This document shows positions 11,032-23,582 of a stretch of DNA of 64,000 nucleotides, in pieces. The first letter of the stretch is position 1. The number at the start of each line of letters is the position of its first letter. The position numbers were made by a program, and so were the translations under genes. The stretch lies in assembly GCA_033675265.1 (NCBI GenBank), contig JAUJYZ010000971.1, positions 1 through 64,000 of the forward strand. The letters are read 5' to 3'. The DNA comes from Actinostola sp. cb2023 (Eukaryota; Cnidaria; Anthozoa; Actiniaria; Actinostolidae). A model generated the notes under the pieces. It made no database searches, had not been told where the DNA came from, and worked only from the letters and a program-made list of their open reading frames with translations.

Positions 11032-11469
11032 AACTGAATTTGCAGCAGGTTTACGTTTTCGAACTAAATCTTTCGATATAGTTTACATGTTTAGGCCCAT
11101 GAAGTTCATTTATGCCCGCTATATTATGTTAATTCAGTGAAGATGTTCAAAGCAAATTCAACTACAAGGCTGTCATTTGTCATTTGTCGATTAATCGGGA
11201 GCGTCCGGTAGTACAAAGTACCAGGAAGTTAAGACTGTCAGTGTGGCGGGAAAAGTAGAGAGATCTTTTTTCTTATTGGCAGAGATACAGCCGCCTCTTT
11301 CAAGTTCAAATTCCAGGCAAAAAAAAAAGTATTTCGTTTTGGGTTTGCTTCATCTAGGGGGTTCGTAGTTATCATTTAGGGGATTCGATTTCAGTTTAGA
11401 GGGTTCGGTCGCACCCCACTTCTAGATCCGCCATGTGCAGAATCGTTGGATATAAAAACCTTTGTATTG

Positions 11470-11830
11470 AGCTTGGGCTTCCTGTGGTAGAATACCGCGG
11501 TGAGCGGGCCTGGGAACGAAGTTGTTATTTCTTCGAGAAGACGCTTTGACTCGTGAACTGAACAGCATCAAAACAAACCTTAGCACAACTCTGTCTGTGT
11601 ACTTGTAGTGCTCATCTCTTGTGTTGTGGTGAGTAGATTGGATTCATTGTGTGTTTAACATCGTCACGTTTGTGTTGTGATCCACTCAGTGTTTGAATGT
11701 GTTCGAGAGATCGACGATAAAAGTGTAGTAAGCTTATGTCAGATCTATCAAATCTAGATCATGTAAGTATTAAGCTGGTTTTACACGGATTGACGATTGT
11801 TTTCAGTAGACATGGAATCTACTGTACTAG
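11470..11830 (-). repeat. 360-bp dispersed repeat, copy 1
   Basis: Matches 46,575-46,945 and the mirror region 17,080-17,435. Marked by AAGCTTACTACACTTTTATC, CGTGACGATGTTAAACACAC and, at one edge, CACAGGAAGCCCAAGCTC. It might be an LTR, an untranslated gene end or a non-autonomous element; I see no coding frame. Confidence 0.6.
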
Positions 11831-11967
11831 TACATGTACTGAAAAACTACTATCAGCCTTATTTTATATGAAAAGAGAATAGTTGCAAAAGTTGATAGTT
11901 TGTGATTTGGGGCTTTGCATCTGTAGGTTATACAGGGTTTGAAATCTCAAAATACAAATATAGTGAT

Positions 11968-12222
11968 GTCAAGAGAGGCAAGCAGTAGCTTATACAAGCA
12001 TCAAGAGATCCAGACTTTCGGTACGCACGCAATGCATTATAAGATTATTACAAAGGAAAAGTGAGCACCAATTCTAGACACAGGGAGCCCAAGCTATGTT
12101 TTTGCTCACTTGGTGCTCACTTTTCCTTTGTAATAATCTCACAATGCATTGCACACATACCGAAATTCTCACTGGAACTCTTGATTCTTGTATAGCGATA
12201 CTTCATGTGATGTCAGCTTTTA
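11968..12222. mobile_element. foldback element with GTGAGCACC arms
   Basis: GATTATTACAAAGGAAAAGT at 12,044 pairs with ACTTTTCCTTTGTAATAATC near 12,150. The pairing continues outward through CAATGCATT, ACCGAAA and a terminal TGATGTCA. The loop holds a CACAGGGAGCCCAAGCT motif. The mirror copy is at about 16,685-16,940. Confidence 0.7.
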
Positions 12223-13115
12223 ATTGTCATTCATGTGCCAACCAGAGATGGATTGGCTGTTGAAACAAATGAAAGCAACGTGTGAAAAATATTTTGTGGA
12301 AATGGTTGGCACATTAACATCACAATGTTTATCCTGTGAACACAAAACATGAAGAAAAGTGAGAAATTATAAAACTAAGCCGATTCACGATCAATGACAA
12401 AGAGTCGTCAAATTTTCTGAAATATTTGACAACTTGATGAATGGAGCACAAAGTCAGGTAGCCAAATATCCACAGATTTTGTCGTATTTTTTAATTTTTT
12501 TCATCGCTTTTCTCAACAAGATTGAAGAATGTGTAAACACTAGACACTTAATTGGGTTGCCTGCACATGTGCTTATATATAGTGCTATAATTACTGAAAT
12601 TTTGTAGTTCTATAATAAACTTTTCTCAGTTTTCATTTCATAATTCCATAGACTTTTTGGCTATTTTAGTTCACAGCACTACTTGAAATATCCTGCCAAA
12701 AAGTGTTGTCGAATGTAGTCAACCTGGCCCATTTGCTTGAAAGGGAGTGGTTAAATGTACCCTCCCTAGGGGCGTGGAGCTAGGGGTTTTCAATGGGGGG
12801 GGGGGGGGGGGGGGGGTCCTACGCTACGCTAGTGTCTTATCAGGCCCATGTATGGGGTTCGGTGCATGCATCTAGGGGGTACGGGGGCATGCCCTCCCAA
12901 AAGGGTTTTGAAATCTAGGACCTCTTAATGGCATTTCCTGAAATGTTTTACCTTTCAAGCTAATGTAAACATACTTACATGTACATGTAAGGTTACTGAC
13001 TATAGTTTCAGGGTCACGAAAAACTACATATAATAATTAAGAGCACTATTTAAATGTTTAATTTATTGAATTCATGAATAATTAATGAGAGAAATACAAT
13101 AGAAATCACTACCGT
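12223..13115. other. gene-free arm sequence
   Basis: No gene recognised. It contains a run of 22 G at 12,795-12,816 flanked by CATTGAAAACCCCTAGCTCC type sequence, and an ACATGTACATGT palindrome near 12,977. Confidence 0.5.
12795..12816 (+). repeat. poly-G run
   Basis: 22 consecutive G. The mirror run on the other arm (16,058-16,101) is 44 C, twice as long. Confidence 0.95.
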
Positions 13116-13590
13116 GGAGGACATCTGTAAATCGAAAACAGATTCGTCCTCATTTGCATTCAACTTTAAGTTGAATTATCTCGGCCAAACTGCTTCCTAT
13201 AATCAAAATTATAGTAAAAACATCCAGTTATACATTGTTGGATTCGTAAAGTAAGATACTGATATTCGCATCCAATCTGTATGGGATTTACAAACTCTCG
13301 CTTACGGCTCGAGTTTGTAAATCCCATACAGATTGGCCACTCATATTGTATATAGTACATGTACAATATAAGCCACCAATCTGTATGGGATTTACTACGG
13401 CGAGAGTTCGTAAATCCCATATAGATTAGACGCGAATATTGTATCTGTCTTATCAAATCCAACGATGTATAAGTGGATGTTTTTTACTAACTGTAATTTG
13501 GATGATAGAAACAGTTTGGCCGAGAAAATCCAAGTTAAAGTTCAATGCAACTGAGGACGATTCTGTATCCGATTTACAGATGTCTGCTAG
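13116..13590. mobile_element. long foldback element next to the palindrome centre
   Basis: Arms of about 230 bp. GGAGGACATCTGTAAATCG at the left pairs with CGATTTACAGATGTCTGC-like sequence at the right. Inside are two tight hairpins built from CCAATCTGTATGGGATTTAC. The centre is TATATAGTACATGTACAATA. Open frames here are products of the palindromic sequence. The mirror copy is at 15,305-15,780. Confidence 0.75.
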
Positions 13591-13625
13591 CTTATGATAT
13601 AGAACTGACTAAGAAAACATTCGTG

Positions 13626-14178
13626 CTGTATCACTGATACAGACACTGATGTTTTTATTCATTAGGTCTGTATCACTGATACAGACACTGATGATGTTTT
13701 ATTCATTAGGTCTGTATCACTGATACAGACACTGATGTTATATTCATTAGGTCTGTATCACTGATACAGAGACTGATGTTTTATTCATTAGGTCTGTATC
13801 ACTGATACAGACACTGATGTTTTATTCATTAGGTCTGTATCACTGATACAGAAACTGATGTTTTATTCATTAGGTCTGTATCACTGATACAGACACTGAT
13901 GTTATATTCATTAGGTCTGTATCACTGATACAGAGACTGATGTTTTATTCATTAGGTCTAGCTGTATCACTGATACAGACACTGATGTTTTATTCATTAG
14001 GTCTGTATCACTGATACAGACACTGATGTTATATTCATTAGGTCTGTATCACTGATACAGAGACTGATGTTTTATTCATTAGGTCTGTATCACTGATACA
14101 GACACTGATGTTATATTCATTAGGTCTGTATCACTGATACAGACACTGATGTTTTATTCATTAGGTCTGTATCACTGA
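13626..14178 (+). repeat. 41-bp tandem repeat, left cluster
   Basis: About 13 units of TCTGTATCACTGATACAGAC plus ACTGATGTTTTATTCATTAGG, with small variants (GTTATATTC, GAGACTG, GAAACTG). Each unit contains the odd palindrome CTGTATCACTGATACAG. Adjacent units are nearly identical. Confidence 0.9.
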
Positions 14179-15269
14179 ACCTAATGAATAAAACATCAGT
14201 GTCTGTATCAGTGATACAGACCTAATGAATATAACATCAGTGTCTGTATCAGTGATACAGAAAACATCTAATGATAATAAAACATCAGTGTCTGTATCAG
14301 TGATACAGACCTAATGAATATAAGACCTAGTGTCTGTATCAGTGTCTGTATCAGTGATACAGACTAATGAATAAAAACATCAGTGTCTGTATCAGTGATA
14401 CAGACCTAATGAATATAACATCAGTGTCTGTATCAGTGATACAGTCTGTATCAGTGTCTGATCAGTGATACAGACCTAATGATATAAAAACATCAGTCAG
14501 TGTCTGTATCAGTGATACAGACCTAATGAATAAAACATCAGTGTCTGTATCAGTGATACAGACCTAATGAATAAAACATCAGTCTCTGTATCAGTGATAC
14601 AGACCTAATGAATATAACATCAGTGTCTGTATCAGTGATACAGACCTAATGAATAAATCAGTGTCATCAGTGATACAGACCTAATGAATATAAAACATCA
14701 GTGTCTGTATCAGTGATACAGACCTAATGAATAAAACATCAGTGTCTGTATCAGTGATACAGACCTAATGAATAAAACATCAGTGTCTGTATCAGTGATA
14801 CAGACCTAATGAATAAAACATCAGTGTCTGTATCAGTGATACAGACCTAATGAATAAAACATCAGTGTCTGTATCAGTGATACAGACCTAAGATCCTATC
14901 AGTGATAAGACCTATCAGTGTCTGTATCAGTGAACTAATGAATAAAACATCAGTCTCTGTATCAGTGATACAGACCTAATGAATATAACATCAGTGTCTG
15001 TATCAGTGATACAGACCTAATGAATAAAACATCAGTTTCTGTATCAGTGTATACAGTGATAGACCTAATGAATAAAACATCAGTGTCTGTATCAGTGATA
15101 CAGACCTAATGAATAAAACATCAGTCTCTGTATCAGTGATACAGACCTAATGAAATATAACATCAGTGTCTGTATCAGTGATACAGACCTAATGAATAAA
15201 ACATCAGTGTCTGTATCAGTGATACAGACCTAATGAATAAAACATCAGTGTCTGTATCAGTGATACAGC
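14179..15269 (-). repeat. 41-bp tandem repeat, right cluster in opposite orientation
   Basis: The same unit in reverse complement (CCTAATGAATAAAACATCAG then TGTCTGTATCAGTGATACAG), about 26 units. Several are truncated or scrambled near 14,250-14,480, 14,655, 14,890-14,935 and 15,045. The orientation switch at 14,178/14,179 is abrupt: TCACTGA runs straight into ACCTAATG. Confidence 0.9.
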
Positions 15270-15304
15270 ACGAATGTTTTCTTAGTCAGTTCTATATCAT
15301 AAGC

Positions 15305-15780
15305 TAGCAGACATCTGTAAATCGGATACAGAATCGTCCTCAGTTGCATTGAACTTTAACTTGGATTTTCTCGGCCAAACTGTTTCCTATCATCCAAATT
15401 ACAGTTAGTAAAACATCCACTTATACATCGTTGGATTTGATAAGACAGATACAATATTCGCGTCTAATCTATATGGGATTTACGAACTCTCGCCGTAGTA
15501 AATCCCATACAGATTGGTGGCTTATATTGTACATGTACTATATACAATATGAGTGGCCAATCTGTATGGGATTTACAAACTCGAGCCGTAAGCGAGAGTT
15601 TGTAAATCCCATACAGATTGGATGCGAATATCAGTATCTTACTTTACGAATCCAACAATGTATAACTGGATGTTTTACTATAATTGTGATGATAGGAAGC
15701 AGTTTGGCCGAGATAATTCAACTTAAAGTTGAATGCAAATGAGGACGAATCTGTTTTCGATTTACAAATCTATGTCCTCC
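15305..15780. mobile_element. long foldback element, mirror copy
   Basis: Mirror of 13,116-13,590 with the same CCAATCTGTATGGGATTTAC hairpins. Confidence 0.7.
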
Positions 15781-16056
15781 ACGGTAGTGATTTCTATTGT
15801 ATTTCCCTCATGAATTATTCATGAATTCGATAAATTACATTTAAATAGCGCTGTAGTTTTCCGTGACACTGAAACTATAGTCAGTAACCTTACATGTACA
15901 TGTAAGTATGTTAATACATTAGCTTGAAAGGTAAAACATTTCAGGAAATGTCATTAAGAGGTCCTAGATTTCAAAACCCTTTTAGAAGGGCATGCCCCGT
16001 ACCCCCTAGATGCATGCACCGAACCATACATGGGCCTGATAAGACACTAGCGTAGG

Positions 16057-16057
<1 letters not shown>

Positions 16058-16101
<44 letters not shown>
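16058..16101 (+). repeat. poly-C run
   Basis: 44 consecutive C, the mirror of the 22-G run at 12,795-12,816. Confidence 0.95.
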
Positions 16102-16684
16102 ATTGAAAACCCCTAGCTCCACGCCCCTAGGGAGGGTACATTTAACCACTCCCTTTCAAGCAAATGGGCCAGGTTGACTACATTCGACAACACTTTTTGG
16201 CAGGATATTTCAAGTAGTGCTGTGAACTAAAATAGCCAAAAAGTCTATGGAATTATGAAATGAAAACTGAGAAAAGTTTATTATAGAACTACAAGATTTC
16301 AGTAATTATAGCACTATATATAAGCACATGTGCAGGCAACCCAATTAAGTGTCTAGTGTTTACACATTCTTCAATCTTGTTGAGAAAAGCGATGAAAAGA
16401 TTAAAAAATACGACAAAATCTGTGGATATTTCAATGGCTACCTGACTTTGTGCTCCATTCATCAAGTTGTCAAATATTTCAGAAAATTTGACGACTCTTT
16501 GTCATTGATCGTGAATCGGCTTAGTTTAATTATATATAATTTCTCACTTTTCTTCATGTTTTTGTGTTCACAGATAAACATTGTGATGTTAATGTGCCAA
16601 CCATTTCCACAAAATATTTTTCACACGTTGCTTTCATTTGTTTCAACACCAATCCATCTCTGGTTGGCACATGAATGACAATTA
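16102..16684. other. gene-free arm sequence
   Basis: Mirror of about 12,223-12,794. Open frames here have no recognisable domain and lack support. Confidence 0.5.
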
Positions 16685-16940
16685 AAAGCTGACATCACAT
16701 GAAGTATCGCTATACAAGAATCAAGAGTTCCAGTGAGAATTTCGGTATGTGTGCAATGCATTGTGAGATTATTACAAAGGAAAAGTGAGCACCAAGTGAG
16801 CAAAAACATAGCTTGGGCTCCCTGTGTCTAGAATTGGTGCTCACTTTTCCTTTGTAATAATCTTATAATGCATTGCGTGCGTACCGAAAGTCTGGATCTC
16901 TTGATGCTTGTATAAGCTACTGCTTGCCTCTCTTGACATC
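16685..16940. mobile_element. foldback element with GTGAGCACC arms, mirror copy
   Basis: Mirror of 11,968-12,222. ATTATTACAAAGGAAAAGTG at 16,770 pairs with CACTTTTCCTTTGTAATAAT at 16,843. Confidence 0.7.
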
Positions 16941-17079
16941 ACTATATTTGTATTTTGAGATTTCAAACCCTGTATAACCTACAGATGCAAAGCCCCAAAT
17001 CACAAACTATCAACTTTTGCAACTATTCTCTTTTCATATAAAATAAGGCTGATAGTAGTTTTTCAGTACATGTACTAGT

Positions 17080-17435
17080 ACAGTAGATTCCATGTCTACT
17101 GAAAACAATCGTCAATCCGTGTAAAACCAGCTTAATACTTACATGATCTAGATTTGATAGATCTGACATAAGCTTACTACACTTTTATCGTCGATCTCTC
17201 GAACACATTCAAACACTGAGTGGATCACAACACAAACGTGACGATGTTAAACACACAATGAATCCAATCTACTCACCACAACACAAGAGATGAGCACTAC
17301 AAGTACACAGACAGAGTTGTGCTAAGGTTTGTTTTGATGCTGTTCAGTTCACGAGTCAAAGCGTCTTCTCGAAGAAATAACAACTTCGTTCCCAGGCCCG
17401 CTCACCGCGGTATTCTACCACAGGAAGCCCAAGCT
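17080..17435 (+). repeat. 360-bp dispersed repeat, copy 2
   Basis: Mirror of 11,470-11,830 and in the same orientation as 46,575-46,945. Ends with CACAGGAAGCCCAAGCTCAA. Confidence 0.6.
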
Positions 17436-17874
17436 CAATACAAAGGTTTTTTATATCCAACGATTCTGCACATGGCGGATCTAGAAGTGGGGTGCGACCG
17501 AACCCTCTAAACTGAAATCGAATCCCCTAAATGATAACTACGAACCCCCTAGATGAAGCAAACCCAAAACGAAATACTTTTTTTTTTGCCTGGAATTTGA
17601 ACTTGAAAGAGGCGGCTGTATCTCTGCCAATAAGAAAAAAGATCTCTCTACTTTTCCCGCCACACTGACAGTCTTAACTTCCTGGTACTTTGTACTACCG
17701 GACGCTCCCGATTAATCGACAAATGACAAATGACAGCCTTGTAGTTGAATTTGCTTTGAACATCTTCACTGAATTAACATAATATAGCGGGCATAAATGA
17801 ACTTCATGGGCCTAAACATGTAAACTATATCGAAAGATTTAGTTCGAAAACGTAAACCTGCTGCAAATTCAGTT

Positions 17875-18558
17875 AATAGACCAATTCGGCTAATGCAATG
17901 TTTACATTCTTTACCCCAATTCAAAACCTTTGGGAATAAGAGCTTTTTGTTCCAAACATTTCCATGTCAATGGTCTATTGACAGGGGCGGATCCAGGGGG
18001 AGGGTTCTGGGGGTTGCAACCCCCCCTATGGATATTTTTTTAATACCTCTGTCCGTAGGTCTCTCTTGCACTTTCAGCTCTCTCCCTCGTAAGAATAATA
18101 TAATTCATTCATACTGTTTACACGACCGTTCGACTTCGAGGCCGGTTTGACTGATAACAGAAAGAACCTGCCATTTTTAGCGTCAAAAACGTATGTGAAG
18201 CCTTCATACTTGTAAACTCACCCAAGAAGATTCTTCCAAGCATCTTTGTTGGATGTCCAATAAACTCAAAATTTTACTGAAAATTGAGTTTTGTTGTGTT
18301 AATAAAACAACTCCAGATCTTTAAAAATTTGCATTTTAGAGCTTGTAGATTTCAAAATTTTCTGGGGGGGGAAGCCCCCCACACCCCCCTAGTAGTTCGC
18401 GGCTTTGCCGCTCACACAACACAACGGCGCAACACAACCCCCTGTTTGACAAAAACCTGGATCCGCCCCTGATTGAAATCGAAATACAACAGACAAAGAA
18501 CCGTATTCCCAAAAGATCTGAATTGGGTACAACATTGTGTTAGCCGATTTGGTCTATT
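17875..18558. mobile_element. nested pair of inverted-repeat elements, mirror copy
   Basis: The outer element has AATAGACCAATTCGGCTAAT at its left and ATTAGCCGATTTGG-type sequence at its right. The inner element at 17,982-18,471 has CAGGGGCGGATCCAGG ends and flanking ATTGA (reverse of TCAAT). Confidence 0.75.
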
Positions 18559-18849
18559 TGCATAAACCATAATTCGCATTCATATTGACGTCACTTGCGG
18601 GCATAAATATCCTATAAAGCCCTCGGCCCTCTGTTTTCCTGACTGTACAAATGGTTTTCTTAGAATCTACATAGAAATTGTGAGTGATTTATGCCCTCTA
18701 AATCCTTGATAATTTAGGGCGGCTAGGGTAATATAAATGGTAGGTAACCTTCCTTCAAAAAGCAATCATTAAATTCGATTTTTTCCTAAATTTCTTTTTT
18801 CTGTTTATGCACGCAAATGAATTGTAGTATTTGATCAAAGGTGAATCTC

Positions 18850-19148
18850 ATTCTCCCTGGAATAGATAGTACGTGGCAAGGTTAGTTAGGTCTGGGGAAA
18901 CGGGTCATGGGTTCCTGATAGGCTGTGTCCGGATGGCTAAAAATTTCCAGACTATCGTATTCTTCCTGACATTAATGACTAAAATTATATTTGCTAAAGC
19001 ACTTCTCATGGTTGTAAGCTGCTCGGCTGCCATATGGGCGCCTATCATATGCAGCCCGAAAAGTCCTCCATCGGTCTGTAAAGCGCATAGAGACAATGTA
19101 CGCAGTGAAATGCGCAATATAAGTATTGACTTATTATTGTTATCTTGA
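18850..19148 (+). repeat. LINE/SINE-like 3' tail, mirror copy
   Basis: Mirror of 9765-10,060. Ends GTAAAGCGCATAGAGAC ... AATGCGCAATATAAG and a TTATTATTG tail. Confidence 0.55.
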
Positions 19149-19539
19149 ATTTATGTTTTTATCAAAATCTATCAATTTTCGCAAACGAAAAGTTACGAAG
19201 CTAACTTTTTTACAGTGACCAAGAGCACATACCGAGCTGACTATCGTAAATTAAATCACAACCACAGTTCATAGCAATTAAGCCAAATATTTCATCAGCT
19301 AGTTGCAGCACTTGAAGTCTTCTCCACAGTTTGTTCTTTCATTCGATCGCAGGCAGAGGCAAATCATTCCAGTTAATTAATTAATTAGAGTACGCGGGAC
19401 AAAACTGAATTTATATATATATTGGTTCTATCAAAAACAGCACGGAAATACTCAGAGTACATGCGTCTTGCATGATCTTCTGGTTGGTTTGGTTAGAGCA
19501 TCCATGCAGAGGGATAATGAATAATTATTCCCCAAAGTG

Positions 19540-19615
19540 GAGGTGAGTAGTGGTGGATATTTACAGATCCACGTGTCCTCGAGCAGCAAGGTAGATATTC
19601 ACCACTACTCACCGA
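19540..19615. mobile_element. hairpin element, mirror copy
   Basis: Mirror of 9297-9378, with GGTGAGTAGTGGTGGATATT and AATATTCACC-type arms. Confidence 0.55.
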
Positions 19616-19622
19616 CACTGAA

Positions 19623-19654
<32 letters not shown>

Positions 19655-20156
19655 TTGGATAAAAATTAAATGTAGCTGTAGCTGTAGCAAAACGAGACGA
19701 GACGCCATTTTAAATCGTCCCAAAAAAGTGAAAGTATATTCAGAGTTACGGGAGCCAATGAAAACGCGCCACAATTGCTATCCACTGATTTGGTAAATAC
19801 TATACGCAGGATTATATTCTTGCCGATGTCTACACTAATTCTACACTAATTGTTTTATTGATATTGCTGTTATGTACATCATTCAAACAATGGCGTCGTT
19901 TTACACAATCACATCGTATTTTCGTTCGTTGACTTCCTTGTGCAGGGTATAGAATAAACGGACACATTTAATTTCATGTAAAGCTTTTATTTGTTTTTGT
20001 AAGTTGTTTACAATCATTAAGTCGTATTGAAATGTCTACTTGGAATCACGCACTGACTTGGCCGTTAGCGACCTGAGGAATAATAAATCAGTAGAAAGAA
20101 TGGATAGTTAATAAGACGGTCATTCGGTCAGTCAGTCATTGCATTTAATACGCACC

Positions 20157-22217
20157 TTATTTGCATCCATAGAGCTCCATCCTCAGAGACATGTGGCCTT
20201 GCCATGCCTGGGGTAACACCCTGATGTACCTGGCAATGATGGGGTGGTAAAGATTATGCTTGACAACTGAGTTTCTGTCCTTATTTGCTGTAAACACCTT
20301 GCCTCCCTCGTAGTTGTTAAAGGTTTTACCGTCCGAGCTGTATTGCAGTTTATATTGCTTTACCCATTGGTTGGCATTAGATCGACCTTGTGTGGCTATT
20401 CCTGCCACCTTGGTAACTCGGTTCAAATCAACTTGTATCCACTGACCGACTCGGTTATGTCTTGACGACCATGAACCTGCTTTGCCACGAGGGGGTTTGT
20501 AGTTAAGTCTGCCTTGTGCTGGCGCATGGTTGCCATCCCACATCGAGGAAGCGGTGATTCTTGCATCAGGAATGGCTTTACTTTGCATCCCAAGGGGTTC
20601 AATATTGCACAGAACTATTGAGAAATAACACGAAACATCTCAACTAACCTCGCATGCATCTCTCCCGACTGGAACTAAAATTCTTGTCAATCAAGTTGAA
20701 CGAAAAACTACAATACTGCATCCTGGAGATTTTCCTAATTTGATCCAAAGATGCAGGTGGCACACCCCACCCTAAATTATGGTGTGTACACCCCTTGCCT
20801 GAGAACCGAGTATAGAACTGATGTAATTTATTGCTTGAATCGTTAGACTTACAGCACTTCTGGCAGGTCTCATAGCAGTACTTCATTCCCCAGGCACTTG
20901 CACACTCGTTCTTGTTCTTCAAAGTTTTACAGCATCCTTGTGCCAACACGTCAGAGCAGGCTGTGAACAAAACCAAATATCACGTGATGCATTCCAGTGA
21001 TTCACATAAAACAAACTCCTAAACATGGTCAGTTAATAAGCAATTATTTTGCTTCTATAACGTAAGAGCTTCTGACTTTACAAGTCCTTAACTATACTAC
21101 TGGTATTTATACTTTAAAACATGTTTAAGCCTCAGTGTCAAAAAGGGGCATAAGACTACTTACAGCATGTTTTCTTGCAAAACTTGTTTTTGATCAGACC
21201 GTATTTGCAGTAACCAGCTTTGTGCAGCTCGAGGCAGTGAAGGTGATGGAGAACATCGCCGCCACCACGTTTCGCTTCTGAAAATAAAATAGAAAAACAT
21301 GGTTCATGCACTGGTCGGTTCAAAGAGAAAATCAAGACCCAATAGACTGGTATAAATATGCATTGTGATTAGTACTTCTACGTATGAAGCGAGCCCATAT
21401 GGCGATTAGCGCCGTAGAGCTGCAGTACGCCAGACAAACTATAGATTGATATCGATTCATTTAGTAGCTTACCTCCTGAAACATCGTTGGGGAGCTTTAG
21501 AAGAGATGGAATGTCATGCTCTAAGAGTTTGAAATAAAATTACAATGTTACGATACTCTGTTAGCTACAGTCAGTTCACACTCGTTCAATCTCGAGCTAC
21601 GCGTGTGACGCTAGCTGCCTAATTCGCTGATTCCAGCGTGCTCTTAAAAGTGGTTCTTCTGTATGCACAAATTTAATGAACGATCCGAATATTTGCGAGC
21701 TTGAAACACTGTACCGTTACAATGACTGATTTCGTGCTGTCGCTCAACGCCACGCCCCACAGTTGAATCATAAACACGCCAAAATCAAATACTAAATCCT
21801 AGCAACATTTTGCATGACTAAAATAGCACTAATGAAACAATGGAAAGCAATAGCAACTGATCTCACTATTTAGTACATTAAAATCACCATACTTTTATTC
21901 GTTCTGTTCATTTTTGAAAAACTTGGACACAAGAATTGATTCTTGGAACTAGAAATTTCAAATTGTTACTGACAATACATGCAGATCGACATTGATTCAT
22001 TTAGCAGCTTACCTTCTGACACTTCGTTGAGGAGCTTTAGAAGAGCTGGCATTTCATCAGTCTCTAAAAGTTAGAAATAAAATTACAATTAATGATACTC
22101 TGTTATCCAGAGCCGATTTGATACTGTGTTTAATTACAGCTCACCTAGCGTGGCGTCCATAGACAGACTAGGCACCACCAGTACAGCCAACACTCCCCAA
22201 ATCAAGCAGAGTTTCAT
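20157..22217 (-). CDS. copy C': secreted ShK-ShK-F5/8C protein, intact six-exon type
   Basis: Exons on the minus strand are 22,145-22,217, 22,013-22,063, 21,473-21,520, 21,164-21,277, 20,853-20,960 and 20,157-20,614 (852 nt, 283 codons). The extra exon compared with copy B is 21,473-21,520, a duplicated propeptide exon ending Asn-Asp-Val-Ser-Gly. Since it is phase 1 at both ends, it can be skipped without a frame change. The rest is the family plan: signal peptide, Lys-Arg site, five-cysteine ShK-like domain, seven-cysteine ShK domain, discoidin domain. ShK2 here reads Tyr and Gln where B has His (CYETCQKC). It is the intact partner of broken copy C and nearly identical to D (49,218-51,179), introns included. 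Confidence 0.88.
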
Positions 22218-22293
22218 CTTGTTGTGCAGTTCGCGTCGGTTCGTATTCGTCTTCTTGAACGTTTCAACAACCTTAGTGTAATCAGTGTAAGGG

Positions 22294-22301
22294 TATTTAT
22301 A
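22294..22301 (-). promoter_or_regulatory. TATA box of copy C'
   Basis: TATAAATA on the minus strand, 76 bp before the ATG at 22,217. Confidence 0.7.
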
Positions 22302-22877
22302 GTCTACTGAGAGGCCCGGTGTCAAGCAAATCGTGGCTCCTTCCACAGTATATGCCAGCCGGATACTATTACAAATACTTTAATGATTGTTGTCTTTTTA
22401 GCCCGTTCATATGTAATAATAATGTGAGTTATTATCCAGTAACAAACTTGCAATTTCTTCAACTTCATGATCACGATTCATTTGTTAATTCAAGCATTTT
22501 CACCGTGCAGTATTCAATCATATGTTTCGATATTTTGATTTCTATGTCTTGACAATTGATGTGTTCACTGAACTTGGTCAACATCAGTATTAATCAGCAT
22601 CGTCGATCGTTTTTATTCATTAGTCACAACACAAAACGTACTCAGTGAACCCAGTCCAATCATGCAGAAATATGTAGACAATGTTTCTTTTATAAAAAGG
22701 ATTGTTTTGAACTTATTAACCTGTTAACGTTTTATAAACTAAGTTTTCCCTCTTGACATACCCTCTAAACAACGAAAGTCGTAGCGAGAGTAAACGAAAT
22801 TCGTAGCGAAAGTCACATTACGAACATGCTGGTGTTGAGAAGTATATTTGGTACTTGCTCAGTAGCCCATTAACGGT

Positions 22878-23026
22878 ATTGCTGGTTTGCACGTGACGTC
22901 ATGGCGGCCATGTTGGCTCACGAACAAAGCATTCCTTCTTATATTAGCTTCTCTTGTTTGTTTCACCAACATGGCCACTGCATCTTTGTACTTTAAACCT
23001 CAAGGGATTGATTGTAAACCAGCGAT
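22878..23026. mobile_element. short inverted-repeat element in the C'/B' spacer
   Basis: Ends ATTGCTGGTTTGCA and TGTAAACCAGCGAT; mirror of 5881-6029. It contains an open frame starting MHVTSWRP that I do not regard as a gene. Confidence 0.6.
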
Positions 23027-23574
23027 TCTTAATAATTGGAATGCTATCAAGTGTTTCGATAATTACGCAAAATTCTTATTATAAACAACAAAGGAAAAAC
23101 TATCAAAACTACTCTGCGTTCTAAAGCTTAGTTTACTCTCGCTCCGACTTGCGTTGTTTGGTCGGTATGTCATATGCATGGGGGGGAAATTAGTTTGTAA
23201 AACAGGTTAAGAAATTCAAAACGCAATCCTTTCTATATTAAAGGATCAGTTTCTACATACCTCTGCATGATTGGACTGGGTTCGTTGAGTACGTTTTGTG
23301 TTGTATTTAATGAATAAAGACGCTGATTAATACAAGTAAGTTGACCGAGTTCAATGAACACATTGTTGAGAAATCAAAACATCGAAAGCTACGATTGAAT
23401 ACTGGTGAAAATGCTTGAATTAACACTTAAATGAATCGTGAAGTTGTACAAATTGCAAGTTTGTTACTGGATAGTAACTCACATATGAACGGCATTAAGG
23501 TGATTGCGTGGCATCCAATCATTATCTACTGGCATACTGTGGGAGGAACCACGATTTGCTTGGCACCTCTAGAC

Positions 23575-23582
23575 TATAAATA
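23575..23582 (+). promoter_or_regulatory. TATA box of copy B'
   Basis: TATAAATA, 84 bp before the ATG at 23,667. Confidence 0.7.

Larger units (their letters stand above)
1..13628. repeat. left arm of giant palindrome
   Basis: This arm reads as the reverse complement of 15,266-29,180. Matching pairs include 963-1157 with 27,749-27,943, 3461-3918 with 24,986-25,447, 9762-10,037 with 18,873-19,148, and 13,166-13,462 with 15,431-15,742. Paired coordinates sum to about 28,894-28,910 over most of the arm, rising to about 29,181 at base 1 because of a 275-bp deletion near 498. Introns, mobile elements and spacers match as well as exons, so the duplication is recent, maintained by conversion, or an assembly product. 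The arm runs off the window start. Confidence 0.95.

Noticed and set aside
13166..13462. 98-codon open frame with repeated MGFTNS segments
   Set aside because: The repeated peptides come directly from the hairpins of the foldback element.
13626..15269. CRISPR-like array of regular repeats
   Set aside because: There are no unique spacers; the whole unit is tandemly repeated, orientation flips halfway, and the sequence is plainly eukaryotic.
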